Below, in pieces: positions 22,914 to 25,000 of a DNA stretch of 25,000 nt. Numbering within the stretch: position 1 is the stretch's first letter; each line of letters starts with the position of its first letter. The translations under genes were made by a program, and so were the position numbers. The notes below the pieces were generated by a model. That model made no database searches. It was not told the origin of the DNA and saw only the letters and a list, made by a program, of their open reading frames with translations. The stretch comes from Blastocystis sp. Blastoise (lineage: Eukaryota; Sar; Bigyra; Opalinata; Blastocystidae), in contig JBBPEB010000025.1 in the NCBI GenBank assembly GCA_039096225.1, forward strand, positions 177,501-202,500. The letters run 5' to 3'.

Positions 22914-23989
22914 CTCAAATGTATTAATTCCAGTTCTTGATTGAACGGGAATAAAACGAAGCATATCTTTAAATAATAAAATCTATATATATATAATTAT
23001 ATTCATATTCATATATATATATATATATAAACAATTAGTAATATTAATATTCATATATATAAACAATTAGTAATATTAATATTCATATATATATAAACAA
23101 TTAGTAACATTCATATATATATATAATTATATTAATATTCACATATATAACAATAAAAACCATGAAGTATCTATTCTATATAAATACCTCTGTATTCCCG
23201 TGAAAAGGGACTTCTCCCGTCATCATTTCAACGAGAACAATGCCACAGGCCCAAATGTCGCTATACACATCATAAGACCAGGATTTCGCCAAGATCTCAG
23301 GGGGGCGATACGATACTGCATATACCTATATATATATAATATATATATATATATTATATATATATATAACAATTAACAAGAAAATAATAAATTATAATTA
23401 TAAAAAAAAACAGAATAAATAAATATAATATATATAATACAGGAAGACTCATATTGTGACTTTTGGTAGGAAGAACTCGAGATAATCCGAAATCTGTCAA
23501 TTTAACAATATTATCATTTGTTATCAGTATATTATTTAATTTGATATCCCTATGAATGATTTTTCTTTCGTGTAAATAATTAATCACATTCATTACTTGA
23601 CTAAAATAGCATTGAATCAAAGCAATAGAAAACTTTGGTAATAAACGAGTATTTACCGCTCTCTTCAAGCCTGCAAGATCATTCTCATAAAAATCATATA
23701 CCATATAGAACTTATTTGATAGATTTCCACTAACTGGATCCACTGCATCAACAATAATCCTCCTGAAATGTGCTATATTCGGATGTTTTATGGAAGAAAA
23801 AAACTTGATTTCTCTAATTGAAGTCTTTGGAATACCTATATCTTCAAATTCAATCTCTTTTAAAGCAACAGTCTCATGAGTAGATTTGTCAATGGCTTTA
23901 TAAACTTTTGAGTATGTTCCCTTTCCTATTAGATTCACTATCTGATAATTGTCAATACTATTGATATATCCTTTCTCCTCAGATTGCAT
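21963..23989 (-). CDS. cyclin-dependent kinase family protein kinase
   Basis: Exons are 23989-23441, 23325-23188, 22982-22915, 22768-22682, 22351-22276 and 22085-21963; 346 aa ending TGA. Kinase landmarks: glycine loop IGKGTYSKVYKA (21-32, keeping the Thr-Tyr pair that Wee1-type kinases phosphorylate in CDKs), catalytic Lys44 in VALKEI, the cyclin-binding helix PKTSIRE (54-60; PSTAIRE in CDK1/2), HRDIKLNN (146-153), DFGLSR (166-171), YRPPEIL and SDIWACGIVLVEMMTGEVPF, then FDVTKRPTAKE. The activation-loop Thr position is Ser181 and the usual LWYR is VSYR. NDLAGL and NILIT are reminiscent of the transcriptional CDK9/CDK12 group, but the subgroup is unresolved. It would phosphorylate Ser/Thr with a cyclin partner in cell-cycle or transcription control. 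Confidence 0.9.
22379..22680. repeat. 40-bp minisatellite in a CDK intron
   Basis: GTTTGTAATATATATT recurs at about 22379, 22414, 22454, 22494, 22533, 22573, 22612 and 22654. From 22454 two unit types alternate, one with a plain TATATATATA end and one with TATATTATATATA, making a 79-bp higher-order repeat. It lies inside the intron 22681-22352. Confidence 0.9.
23001..23125. repeat. 32-34-bp tandem repeat in a CDK intron
   Basis: The motif ATATAAACAATTAGTAA with ATATTCATATATA spacer occurs three times (AAACAATTAG at about 23029, 23061 and 23095), within the intron between the second and third kinase exons. Confidence 0.8.
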
Positions 23990-24635
23990 CTTTCGTTAGA
24001 GAGTAAATAGAGACCAAAGTCAGGAAAAAAAATTAAAACACTGTTTTGAATTTTATCATATTAAATCTTATTCATAATAAATAATTCAAACTATTTTTGA
24101 ATGATCATATATATTAAATTTCAAATTATAAACAGCTGTATGATTTAGATGCGTTGAGTATAAATATTAAAAAAAACAAAACATAAAATTGACATAATAA
24201 TTAGTAATTTAAGCAATAAGCAACTGAATCTAACTTAAATATTGATTTCCAATATTTTTCAATATAATCTAGAGTGTATTATATGCATGAATATAAGGAT
24301 CGCAAAAACAATTGAAATGATTTACTGTATATTCATCATATTCTTTACATAGAAAGATCTTTTAGGACTCTGATAATCTAATCCAATATTTTAAACTATA
24401 GAAAAATATATCATAGATATATATCCTTGAAATGACAACGAATTCAAGGAGAGAAATGAATGAGAATGATATTCGACTTTAATATTGATTGTATCAGTAC
24501 ATATAACAGCTTTAAATGGCAGATTACAAAAAGTCGTCAATTATAATAGTACATATATACTTTAATAAGATATGACCTTGTATTATTTAAGTCTTCTGAT
24601 ATAGATCTTGCAAGAATAATAAATAGATTTTAATT
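23990..24635. other. intergenic region upstream of the CDK-like gene
   Basis: Lies between the CDK start codon and the stop of the next minus-strand gene. TTCGTTA (23992-23998) is two bases from the CDK ATG. Only very short ORFs occur (for example a 16-codon one at about 24435), and no RNA gene is recognised. Confidence 0.45.
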
Positions 24636-25000
24636 CTATTCATCGTATTCTTTCAAAAAGGAAAATAAAAATTCAGTCTCTTCTTTTCGATTGATTTTCA
24701 TTATTTTTTTAACATTCAATAGAGAAGTTCTCTTCAAGAATAATACATATGACTTGTTTTCTATTCTATATATATATGTATGATTCATTTAATTAGATAC
24801 GAATATAAAAATATACTTGACATCTTTGATGAATGGAGCATTATTATTCTCTTCACATCTGCACAATCTATATATATATATATGTTTGTTATAATCATTA
24901 TACAAAATAGCTTTATATATTCTTAAAATATCATAATCATAAATACATTAATAATTAAAAATATATAATAAATTTAAAAATATATATATACATTTTATAA
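24636..25000 (-). CDS. 3' end of an unrecognised gene (5' part beyond window)
   Basis: Three exon pieces join in phase on the minus strand: 25000-24992 (partial), 24867-24817 and 24765-24636, ending TAG. Introns are GTATAT...TATATAG, as elsewhere. The visible C-terminus reads YKILCRCEENNNAPFIKDV, then KIENKSYVLFLKRTSLLNV and finally EFLFSFLKEYDE. It is short, mixed and charged with no recognisable domain. The exon pattern, not similarity, is the evidence that this is a real gene. Confidence 0.6.

Noticed and set aside
22477-22964. Tyr/Ile-rich minus-strand ORFs
   Set aside because: They run through TA-repeat introns of the kinase; only the short in-phase exons are kinase-like.

Overview
The window is nuclear DNA from an AT-rich (roughly 80% A+T), intron-dense eukaryote, probably a unicellular protist or early-diverging fungus-like organism; I cannot name the species. 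The code appears standard: TAA, TAG and TGA all end genes here. Eleven multi-exon genes and one intronless gene are supported. They are packed on both strands with about 56 introns, most of them 34-330 bp, starting GTATAT and ending TATATAG or TTAG. Most exons are too short to stand out as ORFs; the models below were built by joining exons in phase on protein similarity.

Layout, left to right: a BTB plus TLDc protein (minus, runs off the left edge); a weak candidate small gene (plus); translation initiation factor eIF4E (plus); TFIIH subunit p52/Tfb2 (minus); an NCBP3-like cap-binding/RNA-export protein (plus); a secreted, probably GPI-anchored EGF-like cysteine-rich protein (minus) with two AT-AC introns of the minor (U12) spliceosome; a 1.6 kb non-coding stretch; a tiny intronless Gly-Pro-His repeat protein (plus); an unrecognised 222-aa protein (minus); tRNA methyltransferase TRM11 (minus); an unrecognised 443-aa acidic/coiled-coil protein (plus); an unrecognised protein with a 283-bp perfect TTA microsatellite in its first intron (plus); a CDK-family kinase (minus); and the last exons of another gene entering from the right edge (minus).

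The genes are mostly housekeeping functions in transcription (Tfb2, perhaps the CDK), mRNA cap handling (eIF4E, NCBP3-like) and tRNA modification (TRM11). They do not form an operon or a defence cluster. Divergent pairs share short intergenic regions (185 bp between Tfb2 and NCBP3-like, 151 bp between TRM11 and the 443-aa gene). No mobile element, CRISPR array, tRNA or rRNA gene was found.

The most interesting points are the pair of U12-type AT-AC introns in one gene, a TRM11 intron with no AG acceptor at all, an eIF4E with tyrosine at both cap-stacking positions, a Cys/His-rich insertion in the NCBP3-like RRM, and the GC-rich Gly-Pro-His gene.
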